Positions 13,193 through 20,075 of a DNA stretch of 27,634 bases are shown here, in pieces (the stretch's first letter is position 1; each line of letters starts with the position of its first letter). This DNA comes from a virus. The DNA lies in the IMG/VR virus record IMGVR_UViG_3300031669_000193, positions 1-27,634 of that record. One strand, 5' to 3'. Made by a program: the position numbers and the translations under genes. Below the pieces are notes generated by a model. The model was not told the origin of the DNA. It was given only the letters and a program-made list of their open reading frames with translations, and searched no databases.

Positions 13193-14449
13193 ATGACGAA
13201 GATGCATGAGAAGAAGGAAGTTGTTATTAGCTGTACCGGCGCCGCGCAGATGCCGCTCGAGGCGCTAACGTCTTTCCAAGGCAAGCTAAAATCTCTATCC
13301 GACCAGAACGCGCAAAAACTTAAGAAGGAAATCCTCGAGCTGGGTTTCTCTGAACCGATCGCCATCTGGGTCAAGGGTAAGACGAATTACATTCTCAACG
13401 GCCACCAGCGTGTGCGCGTCCTCGAGATGATGAGAGAGGACGGTTACACTATCCCGGACCTGCCGGTCGTGGTTGTGGAGGCGAAGAACGCGACCGAGGC
13501 AAAGAAGAAAGTCCTCGCGCTAACGTCGCAATATGGCAAGATGGAATTCGATGGGCTGATTGAATTCACCAGCGACACGCCGATCAGACTGAAGGATATC
13601 GCGGATAGCTTTTCTTTTCCTGAGCTCGACACCAAGATCGAGCGCGAGTTTAACAAGCTAGGGAATGCCGGGAAGAAGGACGATGATGCGGTGCCGCCAC
13701 TACCGGACAAGGCAAAGAGCAAGCGCGGAGAACTGTTCCAGCTGGGGGAGCATCGAATACTATGCGGAGACTCGACCGACCAGAACGATGTGGACAAGGT
13801 CATGGGTGACGACCGGGCGATCGTCTGCCTCACGGACCCGCCCTATAGCATCGACTACCAGAACCAGCGCAGGAAGCCGGACAGCCCGACGCGGAAGGAA
13901 CGCGGCGACAGCTACGTGGATCCGCCGAACGCTGAGGAGTTGCTCACTAAGTTCATTGGATTGATACCAGCTGAGGTATTGGTGATGACGTATCCGATCA
14001 ACTTGCATTTCCACGAGCTCGCGCGGTCGACCGGCGACTGGGATATGCTCTATGAATGCTGCTGGGTAAAGCACCACTTCGCGTTCGTGATCGGGCGCCG
14101 CTACCAGCCGCAGCACGAGCCGATTCTGATCTTCCGGAGGCGCAAGCATCAGAAACGGCACGTCTTTAACGTACCACCCAACCAGCCGACCACCTTCATG
14201 ATAGATCGTCCATCGAAGAGCAAGGAGCATCCGACGATCAAGCCGGTGGAGCTTTACAAGATGCTGACTGGATTCCACTCGAACAAGCACGACGTGGTAT
14301 ATGAGCCGTTCGCCGGATCCGGAACGACGCTCATCGCCTGCGAATCGCTGGGGCGCCAGTGCAGAGCGATCGAGATCTCACCGCAGTACGTGGACCTGGT
14401 AATCAAACGGTGGGAAGACTACACAGGTAGAAAGGCGCGAAAGCTATGA
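13193..14449 (+). CDS. DNA methyltransferase with N-terminal ParB-like domain
   Basis: Methylates adenine (N6) or cytosine (N4) in DNA using S-adenosylmethionine. The 418-residue protein has a ParB-like domain (about 15-150; LNGHQRVRVL at 68-77), then a beta-class amino-methyltransferase with the catalytic DPPY at 215-218 and the SAM-binding FAGSGTT at 373-379. This ParB-plus-N6_N4_Mtase layout is common in phages and usually occurs without a cognate restriction enzyme; it may protect phage DNA. ATG 13193 is chosen for its GGAGGT; the frame's earlier start at 13148 lies in the nuclease gene. Target sequence unknown. Confidence 0.93.
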   Translation: MTKMHEKKEVVISCTGAAQMPLEALTSFQGKLKSLSDQNAQKLKKEILELGFSEPIAIWVKGKTNYILNGHQRVRVLEMMREDGYTIPDLPVVVVEAKNATEAKKKVLALTSQYGKMEFDGLIEFTSDTPIRLKDIADSFSFPELDTKIEREFNKLGNAGKKDDDAVPPLPDKAKSKRGELFQLGEHRILCGDSTDQNDVDKVMGDDRAIVCLTDPPYSIDYQNQRRKPDSPTRKERGDSYVDPPNAEELLTKFIGLIPAEVLVMTYPINLHFHELARSTGDWDMLYECCWVKHHFAFVIGRRYQPQHEPILIFRRRKHQKRHVFNVPPNQPTTFMIDRPSKSKEHPTIKPVELYKMLTGFHSNKHDVVYEPFAGSGTTLIACESLGRQCRAIEISPQYVDLVIKRWEDYTGRKARKL

Positions 14450-14484
14450 ATGGCGCTATAAACGTCGCTCATAGTTGCGCTAGG

Positions 14485-14680
14485 TTGAGCGACCTCACTC
14501 GAGGTCGATACATTGCTCAAGGAAAGCTACCGGCGCGTGGTGTTCCAGCCCTGCGCGTCGGCCGGGGTCCGCAGCGACTGCCGGGCCCCGGAAACAATGG
14601 GGTGGTGAGTGTTCCCTTGTCGGCTCCTTTGATGTAGAACTCTAGGGAGGGCAACACCGGCTCGGGGACGCTCCCACCTG
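14485..14680 (+). ncRNA. Candidate structured RNA in intergenic region
   Basis: Four consecutive strong foldable elements fill most of the 253-base gap between the methyltransferase and the next gene. Stem 1: TTGAG/CTCAA (14485-14489/14516-14520) enclosing CGACCTC/GAGGTCG with loop ACTC. Stem 2: CCGGCGCG/CGCGTCGG (14530-14537/14554-14561). Stem 3: 14562-14574 with 14578-14591, about 12 GC-rich pairs around loop CGA. Stem 4: 14601-14616 with 14664-14678, 15 pairs with one bulge, enclosing GTCGG/CCGGC and CTCC/GGAG. None is followed by a U tract, so they are not simple terminators. I recognise no known class. A 63-codon ORF (14446-14637) overlaps and could instead be a gene with an ATGA start. 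Confidence 0.45.
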
Positions 14681-14702
14681 ATAATTGAGCGGGGAGGAAA
14701 GC

Positions 14703-14915
14703 ATGATAAAGATTGCGGGAAACAAAACTGGCACTATCAGCTGCGATTGCGGGAACGGTAAATTCATGTTCTATGGCGGTGTGACCACGCAAAAACTAGA
14801 CCCAGACGAAGGAACCACCGATGGTGAATGGAGGCTATTAGAATGCCTTCGCTGCGGCACTGTGATTGAAGTAGATATGATCGAGGAGAGGAATCGCAGG
14901 GGTCTACAAATATGA
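14703..14915 (+). CDS. Zinc-ribbon small protein, 70 aa
   Basis: Starts at ATG 14703 behind GGGGAGGAAAG. One zinc ribbon is evident: CDCG near residues 14-17 and CLRCG near 48-52, separated by a beta-rich stretch. A basic tail (EERNRRGLQI) follows. The stop overlaps the next gene by four bases, coupling it to the DUF5131 gene. Function unknown. Confidence 0.7.
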   Translation: MIKIAGNKTGTISCDCGNGKFMFYGGVTTQKLDPDEGTTDGEWRLLECLRCGTVIEVDMIEERNRRGLQI

Positions 14916-15619
14916 ATCCTACCAAGATCGAGTACTGCCACGCAACATGGAATCCGATCACAGGCTGCCGGCACACATGCCGGTACTGCTACATGAAGCG
15001 AATGCACAAACGGTGGGGAAAGTCGACCGAGCCGGAATTCCACGAGCGACGTCTTCACGAGTATGATCAGATCGAGCCATCAATTATCTTCGCCGTGGAC
15101 ATGGGCGATATCTTCAGCCCGGGCGTGAAGTCCATATGGCGAGACCGCCTCTTTCACAGAATTGAATCGAACCCCCAGCACGACTATTTGCTGCTCACCA
15201 AGAACCCACGTTACGCCGAATGCCTGCCCGGCAACTGCTGGGCCGGGGTGTCGGTGACATGCAACGCAGATATGTCCCGGGTGGGTGCGCTACCAGATAA
15301 GAATTACAGCTATATCCAGTTCGAACCGCTGCTGGAAAGCATCGACAAGTCGTCGCTAGTGTATGCAATCGGGTTGGTGGACTGGGTAATCATCGGCCGC
15401 GCGACGCAGCATAAACACGCATGGGACCCCAGCTGGGCGCTGGCGATAGTCAATATGTGTGTGAAGATGGAGAAGCCAGTTTTCGTGAAGTCGAATGCCA
15501 AGCTCGACGTCTCGGTACGCGGCTTTCCTAACGAGCTGGGTGAGAAGGCATGTGATCTGCACATTGGAGCTAAGCGGAGGCGCATCGCGTCCGGAGGGAA
15601 TCCTGATGAAAGGAGGTGA
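14912..15619 (+). CDS. DUF5131 (phage Gp37/Gp68) radical-SAM-like protein
   Basis: The 235-residue protein begins IEYCHATWNPITGCRHTCRY, matching the WNP-x2-GC-x3-C-x2-C start of the phage Gp37/Gp68 family (DUF5131). Cysteines 19, 23 and 26 form CxxxCxxC, the radical-SAM 4Fe-4S motif. Further family segments are FAVDMGDIFSPGV, DYLLLTKNPRYA, CWAGVSVTC and VDWVIIGR. The reaction and substrate are not known; location beside a methyltransferase makes nucleic-acid or nucleotide modification a reasonable guess only. The family is widespread in phages and mobile elements. Confidence 0.9.
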   Translation: MNPTKIEYCHATWNPITGCRHTCRYCYMKRMHKRWGKSTEPEFHERRLHEYDQIEPSIIFAVDMGDIFSPGVKSIWRDRLFHRIESNPQHDYLLLTKNPRYAECLPGNCWAGVSVTCNADMSRVGALPDKNYSYIQFEPLLESIDKSSLVYAIGLVDWVIIGRATQHKHAWDPSWALAIVNMCVKMEKPVFVKSNAKLDVSVRGFPNELGEKACDLHIGAKRRRIASGGNPDERR

Positions 15620-15620
15620 T
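15609..15620 (+). promoter_or_regulatory. Exceptionally strong Shine-Dalgarno
   Basis: AAGGAGGTGATC is the full 12-base complement of the bacterial 16S rRNA 3' tail (GATCACCTCCTT). It decides the start ATG 15625 for the next gene over the in-frame GTG 15616, which lies inside the site. Confidence 0.8.
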
Positions 15621-15624
15621 CAGA

Positions 15625-15891
15625 ATGCCGAAGAAGTGTATTGCTTGTAGGTTCGAGCAGCATGGAGGTAAGGATGTCAAGGAAGGCGAAGCACGGTGCC
15701 ATCATCCGCAGATGTTAGCGAAGAGCGGCCAGGGTAAGCTCATCGATGTGGACCCGGGCAAGAAGCGCCCAGACTGGTGTCCGTACCCCATCGAAGCGGC
15801 GCCTACGTCTCCGGATCCAGAGATGAAGAAACCGCCGCCGCCGACCGGGGCCAAGAAGGCGGCCAAGAAGGCGGGAACTAAGGTCGACTAA
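15625..15891 (+). CDS. Small Cys/His protein with Lys/Pro-rich tail, 88 aa
   Basis: Residues 4-7 CIAC, then CHHP (about 26-29) and DWCPYP (about 49-54), a C..C...C.HP...WCP pattern that recurs in small phage proteins and would fit one zinc ion. The C-terminal ~30 residues are Pro/Lys/Ala-rich (KKAAKKAG) and probably disordered, perhaps binding nucleic acid. It has the strongest ribosome binding site of the window and is followed by a terminator, suggesting high expression. Function unknown. Confidence 0.7.
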   Translation: MPKKCIACRFEQHGGKDVKEGEARCHHPQMLAKSGQGKLIDVDPGKKRPDWCPYPIEAAPTSPDPEMKKPPPPTGAKKAAKKAGTKVD

Positions 15892-15898
15892 CAGACCG

Positions 15899-15937
15899 GG
15901 GGCGGTGGGCCAGCTGCAGAGGGTCACCGCCCCTTTT
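15899..15937 (+). terminator. Rho-independent terminator
   Basis: GGGGCGGTG (15899-15907) pairs with CACCGCCCC (15925-15933), nine perfect pairs, followed by TTTT. The 17-base loop contains CAGCTG. It separates the modification genes from the packaging genes. Confidence 0.85.
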
Positions 15938-15952
15938 ACGTGGAGGATGAAC

Positions 15953-16162
15953 ATGAACGTAGCGGACGCAGAGAAAAAGATTGATGAGCTGGCAGAGAGA
16001 TTGAATCGCATCGAGACGCGCAGCAATCAGATATTGTCTGAGCTGATCATGCTTATCAGGAAGCGTGACGAAGAGCGCATAAACGCAATAGACCAGCGGC
16101 TGGCCACGATAGAGATGCAGCTGGCTGATGGAGCGGTGGACCTAGGCGGGAAAGGGAACTGA
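15953..16162 (+). CDS. Short coiled-coil protein before terminase, 69 aa
   Basis: Start ATG 15953 has GTGGAGG at 15940-15946 with proper spacing; ATG 15947 is too close and the upstream GTG 15905 lies in the terminator. Nearly all of the protein is an amphipathic helix (AEKKIDELAERLNRIETRSN, LIMLIRKRDEERI, IDQRLATIEMQL), ending in a short Gly-rich tail. Its location and size would allow a packaging or head-assembly accessory role, but no family is recognised. Confidence 0.65.
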   Translation: MNVADAEKKIDELAERLNRIETRSNQILSELIMLIRKRDEERINAIDQRLATIEMQLADGAVDLGGKGN

Positions 16163-16167
16163 CGAGG

Positions 16168-16683
16168 ATGGGAAAGCGCGGACCGAAAAAAGGCACGAAA
16201 CCGAAGCGCGACCGGCTGAGCAAGAAGGCGAAGAAAGAGATCATCCGGGACGTGATGAAGCGCCACGTGAACTACAATAGGCATGGATTCACAACAGTGC
16301 TGAGGCAATATTTCATAAACGAATATGGGATAACGTTAACTGCCGGGTACATCTGGCAGTTGAAAAAAGAGGTTATAGACGATCTACGCAACGCGGACGA
16401 CATATTCTTAGCAAAGAGGCACATACTTGAGAGCATGGCCAGATTGTGCGAGAAGGCAGAGGAGGCACAAGATATAGCGGTTGCCGGGAAGTTATTAACT
16501 GAAATAGCAGATCTTCAGGGAATGTACCTGAAACGCGACGAAGGAGGCCATGGAGACCTCGCCGAAATCGGTCGGACACTCACAGCTATCTTTAAGCAGC
16601 GGACTAGCGACGAATCTTATCGACCAACCGCACCTGCTGGGCCACCTACTGGGGTACGACCGCCTAAAGACGATTCACAGTGA
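16168..16683 (+). CDS. terS: Terminase small subunit (probable)
   Basis: Recognises phage DNA ends and hands them to the large subunit. The 171-residue protein starts with a very basic segment (KRGPKKGTKPKRDRLSKKAK), followed by a helix-turn-helix-like region (HGFTTVLRQYFINEYGITLT, GYIWQLKKEVIDDL) and a helical oligomerisation region (about 78-125). It ends in a Pro-rich tail. Identification rests on size, HTH, and location directly before the large subunit. The last 134 bases are shared with the large subunit gene in another frame. Confidence 0.7.
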   Translation: MGKRGPKKGTKPKRDRLSKKAKKEIIRDVMKRHVNYNRHGFTTVLRQYFINEYGITLTAGYIWQLKKEVIDDLRNADDIFLAKRHILESMARLCEKAEEAQDIAVAGKLLTEIADLQGMYLKRDEGGHGDLAEIGRTLTAIFKQRTSDESYRPTAPAGPPTGVRPPKDDSQ

Positions 16684-17860
16684 CTGGATCAAGTACGTCT
16701 GGGGGACGACGGACGATGTAAACCTGCAGGCGCATCGCGGAAGCTATAAGACGACCGCGATCACCATCGTGGGCATGATCTGGTATCACCTATTCAACCC
16801 GGAAGACCGGATCCTGCTTTCACGGAAGAACTACAAGGGCGCATGCAATACGATCGTCGAGATGATCGGCCACTACAGACGACCAGTCATGCGCGAGATC
16901 TACCGGCGCCTGTGGGGGATTGAGAACTTTAAGCTGCCAACGGCTCGGAAAGAGCGCATCGTCTTACCCACCAAGCAGAGATCTTCTAAAGAGGGCAGTG
17001 TGGACGCTTCTGGAATCGATACCTCGGTCACCGGGCTTCACTACGAGCGCCAGATTGACGACGACGTAGTGGCGCGCGAGGACAAGGAGTCGAAGGCGGC
17101 ACGGCTAGCCACGATCGCTTATTACCATGAGCAGCAGAACCTACGGAACCCGGGCGGTTGCGTGGATGTTATCGGCACACCGTGGCACAAGAACGACCTC
17201 TGGAGTATCCTCGAAGGTATAATGAAGTTCCCGCTCGGTACGCCTGGCATGAACATTCCGGGCTTCACGGAAGCGTATATCAGGAAGCTCGAGCGAGCAT
17301 TGACGGCGCAGCTCATGGCTTGCAACTATCATCTGATCCACATCGCGGAGAGCGACCGCATCTTCCCGGACCCGGTCAAGGGCGACTGGCCCAAGGAGCT
17401 GCAGCCCCGGGCATACCTGGACCCGGCATTCGGCGGAGAGAACACCACGGCGCTGACGATGATCGGGAACTACCGGCGCCAGTGGTATGCTAGAGGCTGG
17501 GTCTGGCCGATGGACGTGACGCAGCTCTACCAGAAAATCGTCAATATGCTCGAGCAATACAAGAACGGGACGCTCTACGTCGAGGACAACGCGGACAAGG
17601 GCGCCAGTGCGCGAGATCTCGCACAAAAGTGGCCAGCCGTAGAGCGCAGGACCGAGTCGATGAATAAGCATACGCGTATCGTGACGTTTGCGAAGCAGCA
17701 TTTCCACAAGCTGATATGGGCCCACGACACGCAGACCGAGTATATGTCGCAAATCATTGACTACGCAGAGGGCGAGGAACCGGACGACGCTCCGGATTCT
17801 CTGGCAGGTATGATCCGAGAGCTGGCAATCGGCGACGCGGATATTCGAGATAGATACTAA
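16550..17860 (+). CDS. terL: Terminase large subunit (ATPase/nuclease)
   Basis: Motor that packages DNA into the prohead and cuts it. The 436-residue protein has a terminase-type Walker A, HRGSYKTT at 62-69, and a Walker B-like segment YERQIDDDVV at 165-174; motif III is plausible at VIGTPWH (208-213). The C-terminal RNase H-like nuclease shows D291 (YLDPAFGG), an acidic pair at 345-346 (LYVEDNADKG) and D416 (DAPDSLAGM). It is shorter than many large terminases but complete. ATG 16550 lies 134 bases inside terS; the AAGGAGG at 16541-16547 is only two bases from it. No later ATG/GTG precedes the ATPase motif. Confidence 0.92.
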   Translation: METSPKSVGHSQLSLSSGLATNLIDQPHLLGHLLGYDRLKTIHSDWIKYVWGTTDDVNLQAHRGSYKTTAITIVGMIWYHLFNPEDRILLSRKNYKGACNTIVEMIGHYRRPVMREIYRRLWGIENFKLPTARKERIVLPTKQRSSKEGSVDASGIDTSVTGLHYERQIDDDVVAREDKESKAARLATIAYYHEQQNLRNPGGCVDVIGTPWHKNDLWSILEGIMKFPLGTPGMNIPGFTEAYIRKLERALTAQLMACNYHLIHIAESDRIFPDPVKGDWPKELQPRAYLDPAFGGENTTALTMIGNYRRQWYARGWVWPMDVTQLYQKIVNMLEQYKNGTLYVEDNADKGASARDLAQKWPAVERRTESMNKHTRIVTFAKQHFHKLIWAHDTQTEYMSQIIDYAEGEEPDDAPDSLAGMIRELAIGDADIRDRY

Positions 17861-17869
17861 AAATAACAC

Positions 17870-17897
17870 TTGTGCTGAAATGGGCCGGTGATATAAT
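17870..17897 (+). promoter_or_regulatory. Sigma70-type promoter for portal
   Basis: TTGTGC (17870-17875), 16-base spacer, TATAAT (17892-17897, perfect -10), then GGGAGGTCAAGG and the portal ATG at 17922. It lies in the 61-base gap after the large terminase gene, one of the few true intergenic gaps here. Confidence 0.75.
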
Positions 17898-17921
17898 AGA
17901 GCCAAGCAAGGGAGGTCAAGG

Positions 17922-19286
17922 ATGGACATATTCAAGAATTATCAAAGACGGAAGCAGCAAGACGAAGCAGCGCGGCAAATGATGTCCGCGATCGACGGAT
18001 TCATTGACCAGACCTATGGCCGGGGCTTATCGACTGACCGCACCCAACGACTTGAGGGAGGCAAGGGACGCAGAAGCGACGACGCTGTCCTCGGGCTCTA
18101 CCGCAAGAATGGATTCCTCCAGAGGATCATCAACAGCGTGGCGCACGATGCGACGCGTGAATGGTTCGTGGCCACCCCCAAGAATGCAGACAAGAAGACG
18201 GAGAACTTCGACGAGGTGCTGCAACAGGCGCTACTCGATCACGACGTGAAGGGCAAGGTGCGCGAGATGATCAAGTGGATGCGCGTCTTCTCTAAGGGCT
18301 CCGGGATGTTCTTCGGGACGCATCTCGACAACGCGGAAGAGCAGAGGCTGATCGGCGAGAAGTTACCAGATAAGATCCGGAAGGTGGACTATCTGAATGT
18401 GTTCGATAACCCCAAGCGCATTACTATTCAGATCGATAACGACCAGAACCCTACCAAGAAGGATTACAATAAGCCACGGCTTGAGATCGACGGAGAGAAG
18501 GTCCACGAGTCGCGGTACGTCTGGATGGTGAATGAATTCATCGCGGAGGACAAGGAAGGACTGTCCGTGGTAGACACGGTCTTTGACGCCGTGGGCGCGC
18601 AGGACTCAGCGCTATGGAGCGCGTCGACGCTGATGCAAATGCTCTCGCTGCTGGTCTTCAAGAGTGATGCATTCGTCGGATTGCCACCGCACGAGAAGGG
18701 TGATTTCCTCTCCAAAATGAAGAGCTTCCTCAACACGCAAGGTGCCGTTGGCGTTAAGGAGAATGAGGAGTTGAGCCGACTCGATTACAAGTTCTCCGGA
18801 CTAAAGGATATGTTCGATTTCATCTTCGAGAACATGAGTGGCGCCTCGGGGATCCCGAAGAACATCTTGCTCGGCAGGGCGCATGGCGTGATCACCGCTG
18901 GCGAGTTCGACACGATCAACTACTATGCCATGATCAGCCAGTTCCAGGAGAACGTCCTCGAGAAGCCGGTGCGGAAGATCATCGATCTATTCACGCGCGT
19001 CGAGGGCTCGGACCTGCAGAAGATGTCGGGCGGCCCAGGCTTCGAGTACACGCTAGATTGGGAACCGCTGTGGAAGCTGGACCCGGTGTCGCAGGCAGAG
19101 GTCAACGAGAAGAACGCGAACGTCGACAAGATCAACATCGAGACCGGGAAGGTAGCTCCGGAAGAGGCGCGCCTCGAAGATGAAAACGTGAGGCACCTCG
19201 GACCCTTCGAGAAGGAAGACGAGGACAGGACGCAACCGCCGCAGGAAGGCACGGAGGAAGACGATGGGCTACTCGGTGACGAGTGA
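17922..19286 (+). CDS. Portal protein (DUF1073 family)
   Basis: Forms the dodecameric DNA entry channel of the head. The 454-residue protein has the family course: N-terminal LYRKNGFLQRIINSVAHDAT, a middle segment with LSVVDTVFDAVGAQDSALWS and ASTLMQMLSLLVFKSDAF, then IFENMSGASGIPKNILLGRA, FDTINYYAMISQFQENVLEK, and an acidic C-terminus with WEPLWKLDPVSQAEVNEKNA. These match DUF1073 phage portals as I know them. It follows the terminase with its own promoter and a good ribosome binding site. The last ~30 residues are Glu/Asp-rich and disordered. Confidence 0.9.
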   Translation: MDIFKNYQRRKQQDEAARQMMSAIDGFIDQTYGRGLSTDRTQRLEGGKGRRSDDAVLGLYRKNGFLQRIINSVAHDATREWFVATPKNADKKTENFDEVLQQALLDHDVKGKVREMIKWMRVFSKGSGMFFGTHLDNAEEQRLIGEKLPDKIRKVDYLNVFDNPKRITIQIDNDQNPTKKDYNKPRLEIDGEKVHESRYVWMVNEFIAEDKEGLSVVDTVFDAVGAQDSALWSASTLMQMLSLLVFKSDAFVGLPPHEKGDFLSKMKSFLNTQGAVGVKENEELSRLDYKFSGLKDMFDFIFENMSGASGIPKNILLGRAHGVITAGEFDTINYYAMISQFQENVLEKPVRKIIDLFTRVEGSDLQKMSGGPGFEYTLDWEPLWKLDPVSQAEVNEKNANVDKINIETGKVAPEEARLEDENVRHLGPFEKEDEDRTQPPQEGTEEDDGLLGDE

Positions 19287-19323
19287 ATCGAGACTTGAAC
19301 GCAAGGGAGAGGAAACAATATGA

Positions 19324-19525
19324 GGCCTCAAGCTCTAGACGCAAACATATCAAGAGCCAATGAGGTATTGGCCGTCTGTCTCCGGTACAGCCGGGGACGG
19401 AAACTAGGCGGCCCAAATTTGCGGCGGTTCCGGCGAGCGATTAACGGCAGGAATAGTGATAGAGCGAGGTTTCAATCAGCCTTGCCCTGCACCTCCACCT
19501 GCTGCGCCACTGACCCGGGGCCGCC
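19324..19525 (+). ncRNA. Candidate structured RNA upstream of the tRNA
   Basis: The 200 bases before the tRNA fold well. Hairpin 1: GCTCT/AGAGC (19332-19336/19353-19357) inside CCTC/GAGG. Hairpin 2: CCGT/ACGG and CTCCGG/CCGGGG (19372-19400, loop TACAG). Element 3 is a long nested stem: GGCGGCCC/GGGCCGCC (19407-19414/19518-19525), GGCG/CGCC (19432-19435/19505-19508), GCAGG/CCTGC (19447-19451/19498-19502), GAGGT/ACCTC (19466-19470/19491-19495). The tRNA begins five bases later. A 106-codon ORF (19320-19640) spans the region but reads through the tRNA in a shadow-like composition. Could be a ncRNA or a tRNA leader. It is smaller than the GOLLD and ROOL RNAs that occur near phage tRNAs, and I cannot match it to them. 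Confidence 0.45.
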
Positions 19526-19530
19526 CTTAC

Positions 19531-19605
19531 CGCGGAGTGGGCGAACGGTACGCCGCAAGGCTCATAACCTTGAGACAGCGAGTTCAACTCTCGCCTCCGC
19601 TACCA
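19531..19605 (+). tRNA. tRNA-Met(CAU), initiator-like
   Basis: A complete 75-base cloverleaf with encoded CCA. Acceptor CGCGGAG/CTCCGCT with a C1 x U72 mismatch; D-stem GGCG/CGCC with loop AACGGTA; anticodon stem CAAGG/CCTTG with loop CTCATAA (anticodon CAU); variable loop AGACA; T-stem GCGAG/CTCGC with loop TTCAACT; discriminator A73. The 1:72 mismatch, G2:C71, C3:G70, G4:C69 and purine 11:pyrimidine 24 (G11:C24) are initiator tRNA features. The anticodon stem has A29:U41, G30:C40, G31:C39 instead of three G:C pairs, a variant known from some mycoplasma and rhizobial initiators. Elongator Met or a lysidine Ile2 tRNA is less likely because of the unpaired 1:72. Confidence 0.92.
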
Positions 19606-19617
19606 AGGAGTGGCATC

Positions 19618-19779
19618 GTGGATATGTTCGGGCAGCTTGAGGAATTCCTAGACGAAACGGAGGACGAGGTGGCCAAGCTGAAATATTTTCTGATCGGTGT
19701 ACTAGTCGGGCTCGTTGGAGGATGGGCTAGCCACGTGGTGTGGATCTGGCTTAACAGCACCCCGGCCATCGGTCTATAA
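19618..19779 (+). CDS. Small single-span membrane protein, 53 aa
   Basis: The start is taken at GTG 19618, seven bases after AAGGAG (19605-19610), which begins at the last base of the tRNA CCA; ATG 19624 is the alternative. The frame is open from 19456 but that part is the tRNA and its leader. The acidic N-terminus (EEFLDETEDEVAKLK) is followed by a membrane span at about 23-45 (YFLIGVLVGLVGGWASHVVW). Could be a small holin-like or accessory membrane protein; no family is recognisable. Processing of the tRNA 3' end would cut into the ribosome binding site. Confidence 0.6.
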   Translation: MDMFGQLEEFLDETEDEVAKLKYFLIGVLVGLVGGWASHVVWIWLNSTPAIGL

Positions 19780-19793
19780 CAGGAGGAGCGACG

Positions 19794-20075
19794 ATGCGTG
19801 AGGAACAGACAGACATGACGATCGCGGAATTCTCGGCCGCACTGCAGGATATCCGGGAAGGGCTCGACCAGCTGCAGGAGCTGGCCGGACGGTTGGGGAT
19901 GGAGGTCGTGATTCGGAAGAAGGGAATGATGGCTCCGAAGCAAAAGGTCAAAGCGAAGGGAACCACCGAGGAAGCCAAGCCGAAGTGCCAACGGTGCGGG
20001 CAGGTGAAGCGCGGAGTTAAGCTTCGGAGTAGAGGCCGGATGATGTGCAACGCCTGTGCCGGGAGGTCGACATGA
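19794..20075 (+). CDS. Helical protein with C-terminal zinc finger, 93 aa
   Basis: Start ATG 19794 behind AGGAGGAG. The N-terminal ~40 residues are a helix (EFSAALQDIREGLDQLQELA), then a basic linker, then a C-terminal CQRCGQVKRG...CNACAGR, a CxxC...CxxC zinc finger with Arg/Lys-rich surroundings. This suggests nucleic-acid binding. Coupled to the next gene by ATGA. Confidence 0.65.
   Translation: MREEQTDMTIAEFSAALQDIREGLDQLQELAGRLGMEVVIRKKGMMAPKQKVKAKGTTEEAKPKCQRCGQVKRGVKLRSRGRMMCNACAGRST

Noticed and set aside
14446-14637. 63-codon ORF after the methyltransferase
   Set aside because: It has an ATGA overlap, but Pro/Gly/Arg-rich composition and complete overlap with strong RNA stems make a coding role less likely. 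Not excluded.
14601-14680. HDV-like ribozyme, suggested by GGGCAAC and nested stems
   Set aside because: The helix order needed for the double pseudoknot (P1, P2, P3, P4 with a CNRA joining strand) could not be assembled convincingly.
17141-17935. 264-codon minus-strand open frame opposite the large terminase
   Set aside because: Antisense shadow of terL. It would also run through the portal promoter and its start. No motif is visible.
19440-19515. Possible second tRNA (GAGGTTTCAATCAGCC resembling a T-arm)
   Set aside because: No matching acceptor, D-stem or anticodon arm could be built on either strand; the bases are better explained by the nested stem.
19320-19640. 106-codon ORF with GGGAGAGGAAAC upstream
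   Set aside because: It reads straight through the tRNA and the structured region and has a random-like, Arg/Ser-rich composition.
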